From contig CADBPH010000116.1 in assembly GCA_902796455.1 (NCBI GenBank), positions 1 through 6,067 on the forward strand: a stretch of 6,067 bases of DNA, written 5' to 3'. This DNA is from an uncultured Bacteroidia bacterium (GTDB taxonomy: Bacteria; Bacteroidota; Bacteroidia; Bacteroidales; UBA932). Positions within the stretch are counted from its first letter, which is position 1. Every line of letters begins with the position of its first letter. The notes below the pieces were generated by a model that did no database searches, had not been told where the DNA came from, and worked only from the letters and a program-made list of their open reading frames with translations. The position numbers and the translations under genes were made by a program. Shown one piece after another: positions 1 through 5,692 of the stretch.

Positions 1-710
1 ACCAGCAGTTTCGGGTCGTCGTCAGCATACCCGTACTGGGCGTTGTCCACGCGGGAACGGGCGTTGAAGTCTCCCATCATCATCCACATCTGGTCCTTCG
101 CCTCGGGAACCGTTCCGATCGTATGCTCGCAGATGTACTGCATCTCCATGGCCCGGTACTTATCGCCGCCCTGTTCTGCCTTGGATGCCTCGCGGTCCTC
201 CGCCCGGAACGCATAAGCCTGCGGCCATGTATGGAGCGTCACGATATTGATCTTTTTCCCGTTGACTTCGACCGTTGCCCAGCCGGCTCCATGGGTGACC
301 ACCCTGTCCGGCTCTTCACCGACGATTTTATCAATGTAAGTGATTGGATACTTGGACGTAATGACTTGCGGATAATTGTCGCGGTGCCCGCCGATGCCCC
401 AATACTTGTGGCCATAACGCGCCGCCAGTTCTCCCCAATGGTCGACCAGATACCGGTCCTCCTTGGCCATCGCCTCATCGGAGTCAGTTTTCCAGATAGA
501 CTGCGCCTCGCACCAGACGCAGATGTCCGGATCCTGCGCTTTCACGAATTCCACGAAACGGTCGTAATTGTCATTCTGGCCGTCCCACATCCCATTCTGG
601 ATGTTCCAGTAAAGAAGACGCAGGTTGTGATTATCCTGCTTGGAGCAGGCGCCCAGGGACAAAACGGCGATTGCAGCCGCCAAGCCCATGAAAAAATGCA
701 TTTTTCTCAT
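1..710 (-). CDS. Endonuclease/exonuclease/phosphatase (EEP) family lipoprotein, C-terminus outside window
   Basis: This is a 236-codon N-terminal part; the stop lies beyond the left edge. The first 22 residues form a lipoprotein signal peptide: a short basic start (MRK), a hydrophobic stretch and the lipobox LGAC with the lipidated Cys at 22, so the mature protein should be anchored in a cell-envelope membrane. EEP-fold motifs follow in order: LLYWNIQNG (Asn36, the metal/phosphate-site Asn), WCEAQ (Glu68, the metal-binding Glu), VTLHTW (His160) and MMGDFNAR (Asp214, Asn216). The terminal SDH-type motif would be outside the window. The family includes nucleases, sphingomyelinases and sugar- or inositol-phosphate phosphatases; the substrate cannot be told from the sequence. 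ATG at 710 gives the complete signal peptide, and Met4 (701) is a weaker alternative. It is divergent from the GH78 gene, so a role in scavenging phosphorylated or nucleic-acid nutrients is possible but only inferred. Confidence 0.9.
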   Translation of the reverse strand, partial: MRKMHFFMGLAAAIAVLSLGACSKQDNHNLRLLYWNIQNGMWDGQNDNYDRFVEFVKAQDPDICVWCEAQSIWKTDSDEAMAKEDRYLVDHWGELAARYGHKYWGIGGHRDNYPQVITSKYPITYIDKIVGEEPDRVVTHGAGWATVEVNGKKINIVTLHTWPQAYAFRAEDREASKAEQGGDKYRAMEMQYICEHTIGTVPEAKDQMWMMMGDFNARSRVDNAQYGYADDDPKLL

Positions 711-748
711 ATCCCGTTAATTTAGTTCCAGTGTTTTGCCGATTACCA

Positions 749-777
749 CAAATATACAGTTTTTTCGTTTGATTAAA
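749..777 (-). promoter_or_regulatory. Predicted promoter of the EEP lipoprotein gene
   Basis: On the minus strand TATATTTG (749-756) fits the Bacteroidota -7 consensus TAnnTTTG exactly. A weak -33 element TTTA (774-777) sits 17 bp upstream, slightly closer than usual. Transcription would begin near 742, giving a leader of about 32 nt before the ATG at 710. This is a pattern match only. Confidence 0.5.
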
Positions 778-798
778 TCCGGCAAATCCGTAGTTTTG
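768..798 (+). promoter_or_regulatory. Predicted promoter of the GH78-like gene
   Basis: TTTG (768-771), a 19-bp spacer and TAGTTTTG (791-798) match the Bacteroidota housekeeping promoter consensus (TTTG, 19-21 bp, TAnnTTTG) at every defined position. The predicted start of transcription is about 803-806, only about 8-11 nt before the ATG at 814. The element overlaps the oppositely oriented promoter of the EEP gene by about 10 bp. Confidence 0.65.
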
Positions 799-813
799 TA
801 AAAAGACCCCAGA

Positions 814-2550
814 ATGACAACTCTTTCCCGCCTCTTATCTGCCGCCTTGATCTGCACGCTGTTCTCGCAGGCTGCGCTGGCACAGAATCCTGCCGGTATT
901 ACCCGCACCGAATCTGAATTCGTGACCGAATACCTCACGCCATCCCGGATTATCCGTGTGGAAGGTCCTGTATCCCATGCAGATAACCTACTTGTCCCCT
1001 ATGTAGGACAAGTATCGACCACAGAGCCGAGAACAACCCTCTTCCTTTCGGAAAACGGGCAGACGGCATCCATCCTGCTGGACTTCGGGAAAGAAATCCA
1101 GGGCGGAATCCAGATTGTCCGGGCCATCTCCGGGAGCAAGAAAGCCGCCCGGTTCCGGCTCTGTCTGGGAGAATCCGTTTCAGAGGCCCTGAGCGATGTC
1201 AATGCGCCGGGGAGTTCGGCCACCAACGACCATTCGGTCCGGGACTTTGAGGTCTCCGTTCCCTGGCTGGGCAGCGCGGAATTCGGGAACAGTGGTTTCC
1301 GGTTCGCCCGCATCGATTTGCTGGACAAGGATGTAAAAATCCCGGTTGTCGCCATCCGTGCGATTTCCCGGTACCGTGACATCCCTTACCTCGGCTCGTT
1401 CCGCTGCGATGACGACCGGTTGAACCGCATCTGGCAAACCGCCGCGTATACGGTCCACCTCAACATGCAAGACTATTTGTGGGACGGGATCAAACGCGAC
1501 CGGCTTGTCTGGATGGGCGACATGCACCCGGAAGTCATGACCGTGAATACCGTGTTCGGCAACCACGATGTTGTCCGGAAGAGCCTGGATTACGTCCGGG
1601 ACGCTACGCCCGCCACCCGATGGATGAACGGCATTTGCTCCTATTCCCTGTGGTGGATCATCCTGCAGAACCACCTGTACCGGTGGTATGGGGACATGGA
1701 CTATCTCAAAGCCCAGCAGACCTATCTGTCTCAATTGCTGCACACGGTCTTGCAGAACCTGGAAGGCAACCGTGAAGCCTACGGTAATGGCCGTTTCGTG
1801 GACTGGCCTTCCAATGACAAGCCGGCGGTCATCCACGCGGGGCTCCAAGCCCTGTCCGTCTGGGCGCTCGAGGCGGGGTCCGAGATGGCCGGATGGCTGA
1901 ATGACAAGGAATTAAAGAAGCAGTGTGACCAGGCTGCACGGCAACTGAGGACCTATGTTCCCGATGCTGTCGGAAACAACCAGGCAGCCTCGCTGCTGGC
2001 CATCCAGGGGATGCTGGATGCCGAAACGGCCTCGCAGATTATCCTGAAAAACGGGCCGGAAAAGTTCACTTCTTTCATGGGCTATTATTTTCTGGAAGCC
2101 CTGGCCAAAGGCGGGCATTATTCAGAGGCCATGGATCTGATTGCTGCGTATTGGGGACGCATGCTGGAGTTGGGCGCCACCACCTTCTGGGAGGATTTCA
2201 ATTATGCGGACGCGCGGAACGCGGGACGCATCGATGAGATTGTGCCCGAAGGGAAATTCGACATCCATGCCGACGGCGGCGCCTATTGTTATGTCGGACT
2301 GCGCCACAGTTTCTGCCACGGCTGGGCATCCGGGCCTGCAGCCTGGATGAGCCGGCATGTCCTCGGCATCGAGCCGGTCGGTATCGGATTCCGCAAGGTC
2401 CGGATCCAGCCGCACCTGGGCCGGCTGCAATGGGCCGAAGGGACGTTCCCGACGCCGCATGGGGTGATCCGGGTATCGCATCGCCGAAAAGCGGACGGAT
2501 CCGTTGTAACGCAGGTCGATCTGCCCGCCGGCATCAAACGCGTCCGTTAA
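814..2550 (+). CDS. Exported GH78-like alpha-L-rhamnosidase
   Basis: The 578-residue protein starts with a signal peptide (hydrophobic core 7-19, cleavage likely after ALA at 21-23), so it acts in the periplasm or on the surface. Residues about 70-190 form the beta-sandwich that precedes the GH78 barrel (LDFGKEIQGGI at 89-99). Residues about 195-520 are the (alpha/alpha)6 catalytic domain: WDGIKRDRLVWMGD (223-236), FVDW (328-331), TTFWED (456-461) and CHGWASGP (501-508). Residues about 521-572 form the C-terminal beta domain. By comparison with characterised GH78 enzymes, Glu460 should be the general base, and Asp224 and Asp236 conserved acids. The general-acid position is Asp229 instead of Glu. 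Family members release terminal L-rhamnose from plant or microbial glycans. At 578 residues it is short for GH78 because extra N-terminal beta domains are absent. No other Met precedes the signal peptide, which fixes the start. An inactive or differently specific relative remains possible. Confidence 0.88.
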   Translation: MTTLSRLLSAALICTLFSQAALAQNPAGITRTESEFVTEYLTPSRIIRVEGPVSHADNLLVPYVGQVSTTEPRTTLFLSENGQTASILLDFGKEIQGGIQIVRAISGSKKAARFRLCLGESVSEALSDVNAPGSSATNDHSVRDFEVSVPWLGSAEFGNSGFRFARIDLLDKDVKIPVVAIRAISRYRDIPYLGSFRCDDDRLNRIWQTAAYTVHLNMQDYLWDGIKRDRLVWMGDMHPEVMTVNTVFGNHDVVRKSLDYVRDATPATRWMNGICSYSLWWIILQNHLYRWYGDMDYLKAQQTYLSQLLHTVLQNLEGNREAYGNGRFVDWPSNDKPAVIHAGLQALSVWALEAGSEMAGWLNDKELKKQCDQAARQLRTYVPDAVGNNQAASLLAIQGMLDAETASQIILKNGPEKFTSFMGYYFLEALAKGGHYSEAMDLIAAYWGRMLELGATTFWEDFNYADARNAGRIDEIVPEGKFDIHADGGAYCYVGLRHSFCHGWASGPAAWMSRHVLGIEPVGIGFRKVRIQPHLGRLQWAEGTFPTPHGVIRVSHRRKADGSVVTQVDLPAGIKRVR

Positions 2551-2558
2551 CAGAAAAT

Positions 2559-2602
2559 CCCCCGGACAGATTCCTCCGCACCCTCGCCAAAATAAGGAAA
2601 GG
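2559..2602. repeat. 44-bp direct repeat, copy A
   Basis: It begins 8 bp after the stop codon of the GH78 gene with CCCCC, continues through CAGATTCCTCCGCACCC and CGCCAAAATA, and ends in GGAAAGG. It matches copy B (2664-2707) at 42 of 44 positions; the differences are at 2565/2670 (G/A) and 2595/2700 (A/C). The offset between copies is 105 bp. No transposase or flanking target duplication is visible, so it looks like a dispersed intergenic repeat and not an insertion sequence. Confidence 0.85.
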
Positions 2603-2655
2603 CGCAATCTGGCAAGGCGCCGTCAGGCGCCCGGCCGGCCCGGGTATTTTGGCGA
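2584..2655. repeat. Inverted repeat inside the repeat element, enclosing a GC-rich hairpin
   Basis: TCGCCAAAATA (2584-2594, inside copy A) is perfectly complementary to TATTTTGGCGA (2645-2655), giving an 11-bp stem. The same right arm, extended by one base (2644-2655), also pairs over 12 bp with copy B (2689-2700), so the two pairings exclude each other. Between the arms lies GGCGCC-GTCA-GGCGCC (2616-2631), a self-complementary 6-bp stem with a four-base loop, followed by further GC-rich sequence to 2644. Confidence 0.75.
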
Positions 2656-2663
2656 TAGGAAAG

Positions 2664-2707
2664 CCCCCGAACAGATTCCTCCGCACCCTCGCCAAAATAC
2701 GGAAAGG
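2664..2707. repeat. 44-bp direct repeat, copy B
   Basis: Second copy of the element at 2559-2602, 42 of 44 bases identical and in the same orientation. Similarity ends soon after GGAAAGG. The adjoining sequences of the two copies do not resemble each other, so this is not a simple tandem duplication of a 105-bp unit. Confidence 0.85.
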
Positions 2708-2728
2708 GCGGTAGGCCGCAGGGGGTGC

Positions 2729-2749
2729 CGGGGGAATGCTATTCCCCCG
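2729..2749. repeat. Perfect 9-bp hairpin CGGGGGAAT/ATTCCCCCG
   Basis: A perfect 9-bp inverted repeat (2729-2737 and 2741-2749) with a three-base spacer. On neither strand is it followed directly by a T-tract, so it is not a typical intrinsic terminator. It lies just past the 3' end of the predicted small RNA and could serve as a second barrier to read-through or as part of the repeat element. Confidence 0.6.
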
Positions 2750-2750
2750 T

Positions 2751-2792
2751 ATAAAGAAGAAAGGCAGGTGCCTTCCCCAAAGCAACCTGCCT
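2751..2792 (-). terminator. Intrinsic terminator of the candidate small RNA
   Basis: On the minus strand AGGCAGGT (2792-2785) pairs perfectly with ACCTGCCT (2769-2762). Beyond a single bulged T (2784) the stem continues with GCTTT/AAGGC (2783-2779 with 2774-2770, one G-U pair), closed by a GGGG loop. The stem is followed by the T-rich TTCTTCTTTAT (2761-2751). It can also stop any read-through transcript from the AraC gene, whose stop codon is about 200 bp upstream. Confidence 0.7.
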
Positions 2793-2845
2793 CATATATA
2801 AAACGAACTTAACAAATAGACATGAAATATTCATTTCGAATGTCC
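2751..2845 (-). ncRNA. Candidate small RNA, about 95 nt, with two hairpins
   Basis: It reads leftward from a consensus promoter (2851-2880). A 5' hairpin begins at the predicted start: GACAT (2844-2840) pairs with ATGTC (2823-2819), and after a two-base bulge (TC) GAAAT (2837-2833) pairs with ATTTC (2828-2824) around the loop GAAT. A 25-nt AU-rich linker follows (2817-2793), then the terminator stem and a U-rich tail. The only open frame inside that I found is a 31-codon frame ending outside the unit, so a coding role is unlikely. No gene in the same orientation lies just downstream, which argues against a 5'-leader or riboswitch and for a free-standing RNA. I do not recognise the family. A trans-acting sRNA, or a known Bacteroidales structured RNA such as the Bacteroidales-1 motif (also described as bounded by a promoter and a terminator), would fit the layout. 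Confidence 0.5.
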
Positions 2846-2850
2846 AAGTG

Positions 2851-2880
2851 CAAAGGTAGTGATTTTAATTCATTTTGCAA
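2851..2880 (-). promoter_or_regulatory. Orphan consensus promoter reading leftward
   Basis: On the minus strand TTG (2878-2880), 19 bp and TACCTTTG (2851-2858) form a full Bacteroidota promoter. The predicted start is about 2843-2846. The -7 element with its flanks, CTACCTTTGC, is identical to that of the AraC gene (3941-3950). No protein gene follows; the promoter leads straight into the two-hairpin unit. Confidence 0.6.
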
Positions 2881-2992
2881 CTTTTTCTTTAAAATTTAAA
2901 TTAATAAAACGATAAAATAAATAATATTTTCGTCGAATTCCTCGTTTTACAAACTGTAAGTAAATTCGTTATTCAGACCAGGAAATCCACCG
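2862..2992. other. AT-rich spacer downstream of the AraC gene
   Basis: This stretch is strikingly AT-rich compared with the GC-rich genes around it and contains no open frame of note. A weak inverted repeat TTACA-AAC-TGTAA (2947-2959) lies about 35 bp past the AraC stop and is too short to call a terminator. The right-hand part is the 3' untranslated region of the AraC gene, and the left end contains the upstream part of the orphan promoter. Confidence 0.6.
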
Positions 2993-3916
2993 TTATGAAG
3001 CCCGGTACTGACTCGGAGTCAACCCCGTATGCGATTTGAAAAATTTATAGAAAACTGACTGGTTCGGGAAGTGCAACTGATACACTATTTCTTTTATCGA
3101 CATATCCGAGTATTTCAGCATATTCTTCGCCTCCAGGATAACGAATGAGTCCACCCAGTCGGGACCGGACCGGCCGCTCACCTGCTTGACCAGCTTAGAT
3201 AAATACTTGGGAGTAAGGCACATCTTATCCGCATAAAATCCCATGTTCCGCTGGGAGGTATGGTACTCCGCCACCAGATGCAGGAATTGTTCGAACAGCA
3301 TCTTGGCCCGGGCGTTTCCGCCGGCAGTAGTCTGCCGCATCTTTGACAACTCCTCCGACCACACAGAAGCCAGATAATAGAAAATCGAGGACAGCAGCGC
3401 CCCGATAATATCCTTTTTATTGGCAATGTCCGTATCCATGATATCCAGGGCCAGCCGGAGGTAACGGCGGCATATCCCCAGCTCTTCCTCGGAAAGGACC
3501 ATGCCCGGAGAATTGAGCAGCGACAGGCTCTCTGTAAACAGTTTATTGAAATCAAACCGCAGGCTGGACATATATTCCCCGGAAATTGCCGCGACGACAA
3601 AGTGCATGTCCTGGCTCCGGTCCAGGTCCGAAACCCGGATGATATAGCCCGGAACGCTGCAAACGAGCGCATTCTCCCGGACATCGAACGTATGGAGGTT
3701 GATGTCCATCTTGAAATGCCCCTTGATGCAGAAAATCGCCATGAACCCGTCCACCCGGCACGGGTATTCGATCATCTTGAGACCCGAATCATACAGCGGG
3801 TCATTCTGCGAAAATTTCAATTCGGTAATGAAAAAATCATCCCCCAGGCGCGCATCCAACTCGCCGGGAAACATTTTCCGGAAACGGCGGATATCGATGG
3901 TCTGCAAATGGTCCAT
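2993..3916 (-). CDS. AraC-family transcriptional regulator
   Basis: The 307-residue protein has the usual two-part layout. Residues about 25-110 resemble the cupin-like ligand-binding fold of AraC regulators (GHFKMDINLHTFDVREN at 66-82, then VPGYIIRV at 88-95). A helical linker covers about 140-200. The C-terminal about 90 residues are the double helix-turn-helix DNA-binding domain: the first helix pair around FYADKMCLTPKYLSKLVKQ (227-245), the second around SIKEIVYQLHFPNQSVFYKFFKSHTGLTPSQYR (273-305), ending in the hallmark TGLTPSQYR. The frame stays open upstream to 4204, but ATG at 3916 fits both the promoter and the family length. It is divergent from the TolC/HlyD operon, the usual place for a local regulator, so it probably controls export in response to a small molecule; the ligand is unknown. 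Confidence 0.92.
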   Translation of the reverse strand: MDHLQTIDIRRFRKMFPGELDARLGDDFFITELKFSQNDPLYDSGLKMIEYPCRVDGFMAIFCIKGHFKMDINLHTFDVRENALVCSVPGYIIRVSDLDRSQDMHFVVAAISGEYMSSLRFDFNKLFTESLSLLNSPGMVLSEEELGICRRYLRLALDIMDTDIANKKDIIGALLSSIFYYLASVWSEELSKMRQTTAGGNARAKMLFEQFLHLVAEYHTSQRNMGFYADKMCLTPKYLSKLVKQVSGRSGPDWVDSFVILEAKNMLKYSDMSIKEIVYQLHFPNQSVFYKFFKSHTGLTPSQYRAS

Positions 3917-3941
3917 AATCGGTCGTGTTATCGTTTCGCCG

Positions 3942-3972
3942 CAAAGGTAGCAAAAAATCAAACAATTCACAA
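3942..3972 (-). promoter_or_regulatory. Predicted promoter of the AraC-family gene
   Basis: On the minus strand TTG (3970-3972), 20 bp and TACCTTTG (3942-3949) match the phylum consensus, giving a leader of about 20 nt before the ATG at 3916. A tandem direct repeat ACAATTC/ACAATTA (3962-3975) overlaps the -33 region and could be a regulator-binding site, possibly for autoregulation. That last point is inference. Confidence 0.6.
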
Positions 3973-4031
3973 TTATTCGCTTTTTTCGACCAAAAGAAGA
4001 GTAATTACCCCGTTTAAGAACCTGACAAGTC

Positions 4032-4052
4032 GTAAAAAGGCAACCTTTTTGC
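4032..4052. promoter_or_regulatory. Inverted repeat upstream of the TolC gene, possible operator
   Basis: AAAAAGG (4034-4040) and CCTTTTT (4044-4050) are perfect inverted arms around CAA, extendable by a G-C pair (4032/4052) across a T·G. It lies in the 174-bp region between the divergent AraC and TolC starts, about 40 bp before the TolC ATG. It could be an operator or a leader hairpin. AACCTTTTTG (4042-4051) is the closest, imperfect, approach to a -7 element for the TolC operon. No good consensus promoter was found there, which would suit an activator-dependent promoter. Confidence 0.35.
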
Positions 4053-4090
4053 ATAATACAACCCTCGGAAAAACAAAAAGTGTTAGTTAT

Positions 4091-5680
4091 ATGATGAAAA
4101 CTTTGAAAACCGTTTCTGTCCTGCTTCTGGCACTCACGCTGGCTCCCGGCATGCGGGCACAGCAAACGCTGACGCTGGAGGAATGCCGCGAGATGGCCAT
4201 TCAAAACAGCAAAGAACTGGACCAGGCCCGTACGAAAGTCCGGATGGCCGGGTACGACCGCAAGATTGCCCGCGCGAACTATCTCCCGAACATCAGCGCA
4301 ACGGGCTCCTACCTATATAATAACCGGGAACTGTCCCTGGTCAGCGACGCCCAGAGCGCCATGCTCACGAACATGGGGACCACGGCGCAAGCCGCGCTGG
4401 ACGGAGCTGTCGCGGGCATCGGCCAGAAGATCGCCGGCGGCATGACCGACGCCATGACCCAACTGCAGACGGCCATCATGAGCAATCCGCAAATGGCGGC
4501 GGAATACATGGGAAGCCCGATGTGGCAGACCGTCCTGAAAATGTTCCAGCAGATGGATCTGAGCGGCATGAGTGCGCCGGACATCCAGAACACGTTCAAT
4601 GCCGTCGGAAAAGAAATCGATGATGCCCTCCACCTGGACATCCACAATATTTATGTCGGGGCCGTCAGCCTTCAGCAACCGGTCTTCATGGGCGGAAAAA
4701 TCCTGTTCTCGAACCAAGCCGCCCGCCTGGCGGAAGAACTCGCCCGCAGCCGGTATGACATGGAATATGCCGACATCGTGGTGGGCATCGACCAGGCATA
4801 CTGGCAGATTGTCAGCATCGCTGCGAAAAAAAGGCTGGCAGAATCCTATGCCGACCTCCTGCACAAACTGGAGAAAGATGTCAACCTGTCGGTCCAGGAA
4901 GGAGTTGCCACGCAGTCCGATGCGCTCCAAATCAAAGTGAAGGCCAACGAAGCCGACATGCTGCTGACCAAGGCAACCAACGGTCTGACATTGGCCAAGA
5001 TGCTGCTGTGCAAGGAGATCGGTCTCCCGCTGGACAGCCGGATCACCCTCGCGGACGAAACGCTGGAGGTCGTTCCACTCCCCCAGCGGGCGGAAGACAA
5101 GGACATGGAGGCCATCTGGCGGGACCGCCCGGAAACCCACAGTCTGGAACTCGCTTCGCAAATCTACGAGAAGAAAGCCCTCATCGCCCGGGCGGACATG
5201 ATGCCGAAAGTCGCACTGACGGCCAATTACCTGGTCAGCAACCCCAACGCGTTCCACGGATTCTCCAACAGCTGGAACGGAGGCATGTTCACGGCCGGTG
5301 TCGCAGTCAACATCCCGCTCTTCCATGGAACGGAAGCACTGCAGAAAACCAAGAAGGCCCGCCTGGAAGCCACCTTGTACCGCGACCAGCTTGACGAAGC
5401 GAAAAACCTGATTTCCATGCAAGTAGCCCAGAGCCGACAGCAGTACGGCGAGGCCGGGGAGAAACTGGCCATGGCTACCAGCAACCTGGACAGCGCAGAA
5501 GAGAACCTGCGTACGGCAACCGTCGGTTTCGAGGCCGGTGTCATCGATGCAAATACGGTCCTGGCCGCCCAGACGGCCTGGCTGCAGGCGCATTCGGAAC
5601 TGATCGACGCCGGCATAGACCTGCAGATGGCCGCATCGAATCTTCTCAAAGCACAAGGTTATTATCAATCGGAAAAATAA
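4091..5680 (+). CDS. TolC-type outer-membrane efflux protein
   Basis: The 529-residue protein has a signal peptide (residues 1-23, cleavage after MRA) and the duplicated layout of TolC channels, which form trimeric outer-membrane ducts for tripartite exporters. The first repeat has helix 29-63, a first strand ANYLPNISATGSYLY (62-76), a second strand YVGAVSLQQPVFMGG (188-202) and long helices about 203-310. The second repeat has helix about 336-370, strands MPKVALTANYLV (371-382) and GVAVNIPLFHG (403-413), and helices about 414-522 ending near KAQGYYQSEK. Between the first two strands is an insertion of about 105 residues (81-186) rich in Met, Gln and Ala, which explains a length above the usual 430-490. 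ATG at 4091 and the adjacent one at 4094 are equally plausible starts. It precedes an HlyD gene by 12 nt and should be its outer-membrane partner. The substrate is unknown. Confidence 0.93.
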   Translation: MMKTLKTVSVLLLALTLAPGMRAQQTLTLEECREMAIQNSKELDQARTKVRMAGYDRKIARANYLPNISATGSYLYNNRELSLVSDAQSAMLTNMGTTAQAALDGAVAGIGQKIAGGMTDAMTQLQTAIMSNPQMAAEYMGSPMWQTVLKMFQQMDLSGMSAPDIQNTFNAVGKEIDDALHLDIHNIYVGAVSLQQPVFMGGKILFSNQAARLAEELARSRYDMEYADIVVGIDQAYWQIVSIAAKKRLAESYADLLHKLEKDVNLSVQEGVATQSDALQIKVKANEADMLLTKATNGLTLAKMLLCKEIGLPLDSRITLADETLEVVPLPQRAEDKDMEAIWRDRPETHSLELASQIYEKKALIARADMMPKVALTANYLVSNPNAFHGFSNSWNGGMFTAGVAVNIPLFHGTEALQKTKKARLEATLYRDQLDEAKNLISMQVAQSRQQYGEAGEKLAMATSNLDSAEENLRTATVGFEAGVIDANTVLAAQTAWLQAHSELIDAGIDLQMAASNLLKAQGYYQSEK

Positions 5681-5692
5681 ACAATACATATC

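Noticed and set aside
123..725. 200-codon plus-strand frame across the EEP gene
   Set aside because: It is antisense to a gene with a lipobox and ordered EEP motifs, and the translated product has no family features.
1180..1848. 222-codon minus-strand frame inside the GH78 gene
   Set aside because: It is antisense to the conserved catalytic domain and shows no recognisable motif.
2534..2785. 83-codon minus-strand frame carrying two copies of an ILARVRRNL-type peptide
   Set aside because: The peptide repetition is simply the translation of the two 44-bp repeats, which happen to be 105 bp (35 codons) apart. The frame starts inside the terminator hairpin and overlaps the end of the GH78 gene. 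Copies elsewhere with preserved frame would reopen the question.
2739..2834. 31-codon minus-strand frame starting inside the candidate small RNA
   Set aside because: The start codon is buried in the 5' hairpin, the frame runs through the terminator stem and ends beyond the predicted 3' end.
2551..2992. Insertion sequence, attachment site or CRISPR array in the intergenic region
   Set aside because: Only two repeat copies are present with dissimilar flanks. There is no transposase or integrase, no tRNA end and no target-site duplication.
3602..4090. Upstream extension of the TolC reading frame
   Set aside because: The extension runs antisense through the AraC gene and the intergenic region. 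The signal peptide begins at 4091/4094, which sets the start.
3917..4204. Upstream extension of the AraC reading frame
   Set aside because: It overlaps the start of the TolC gene and the AraC promoter, and would add about 96 residues unlike the family.
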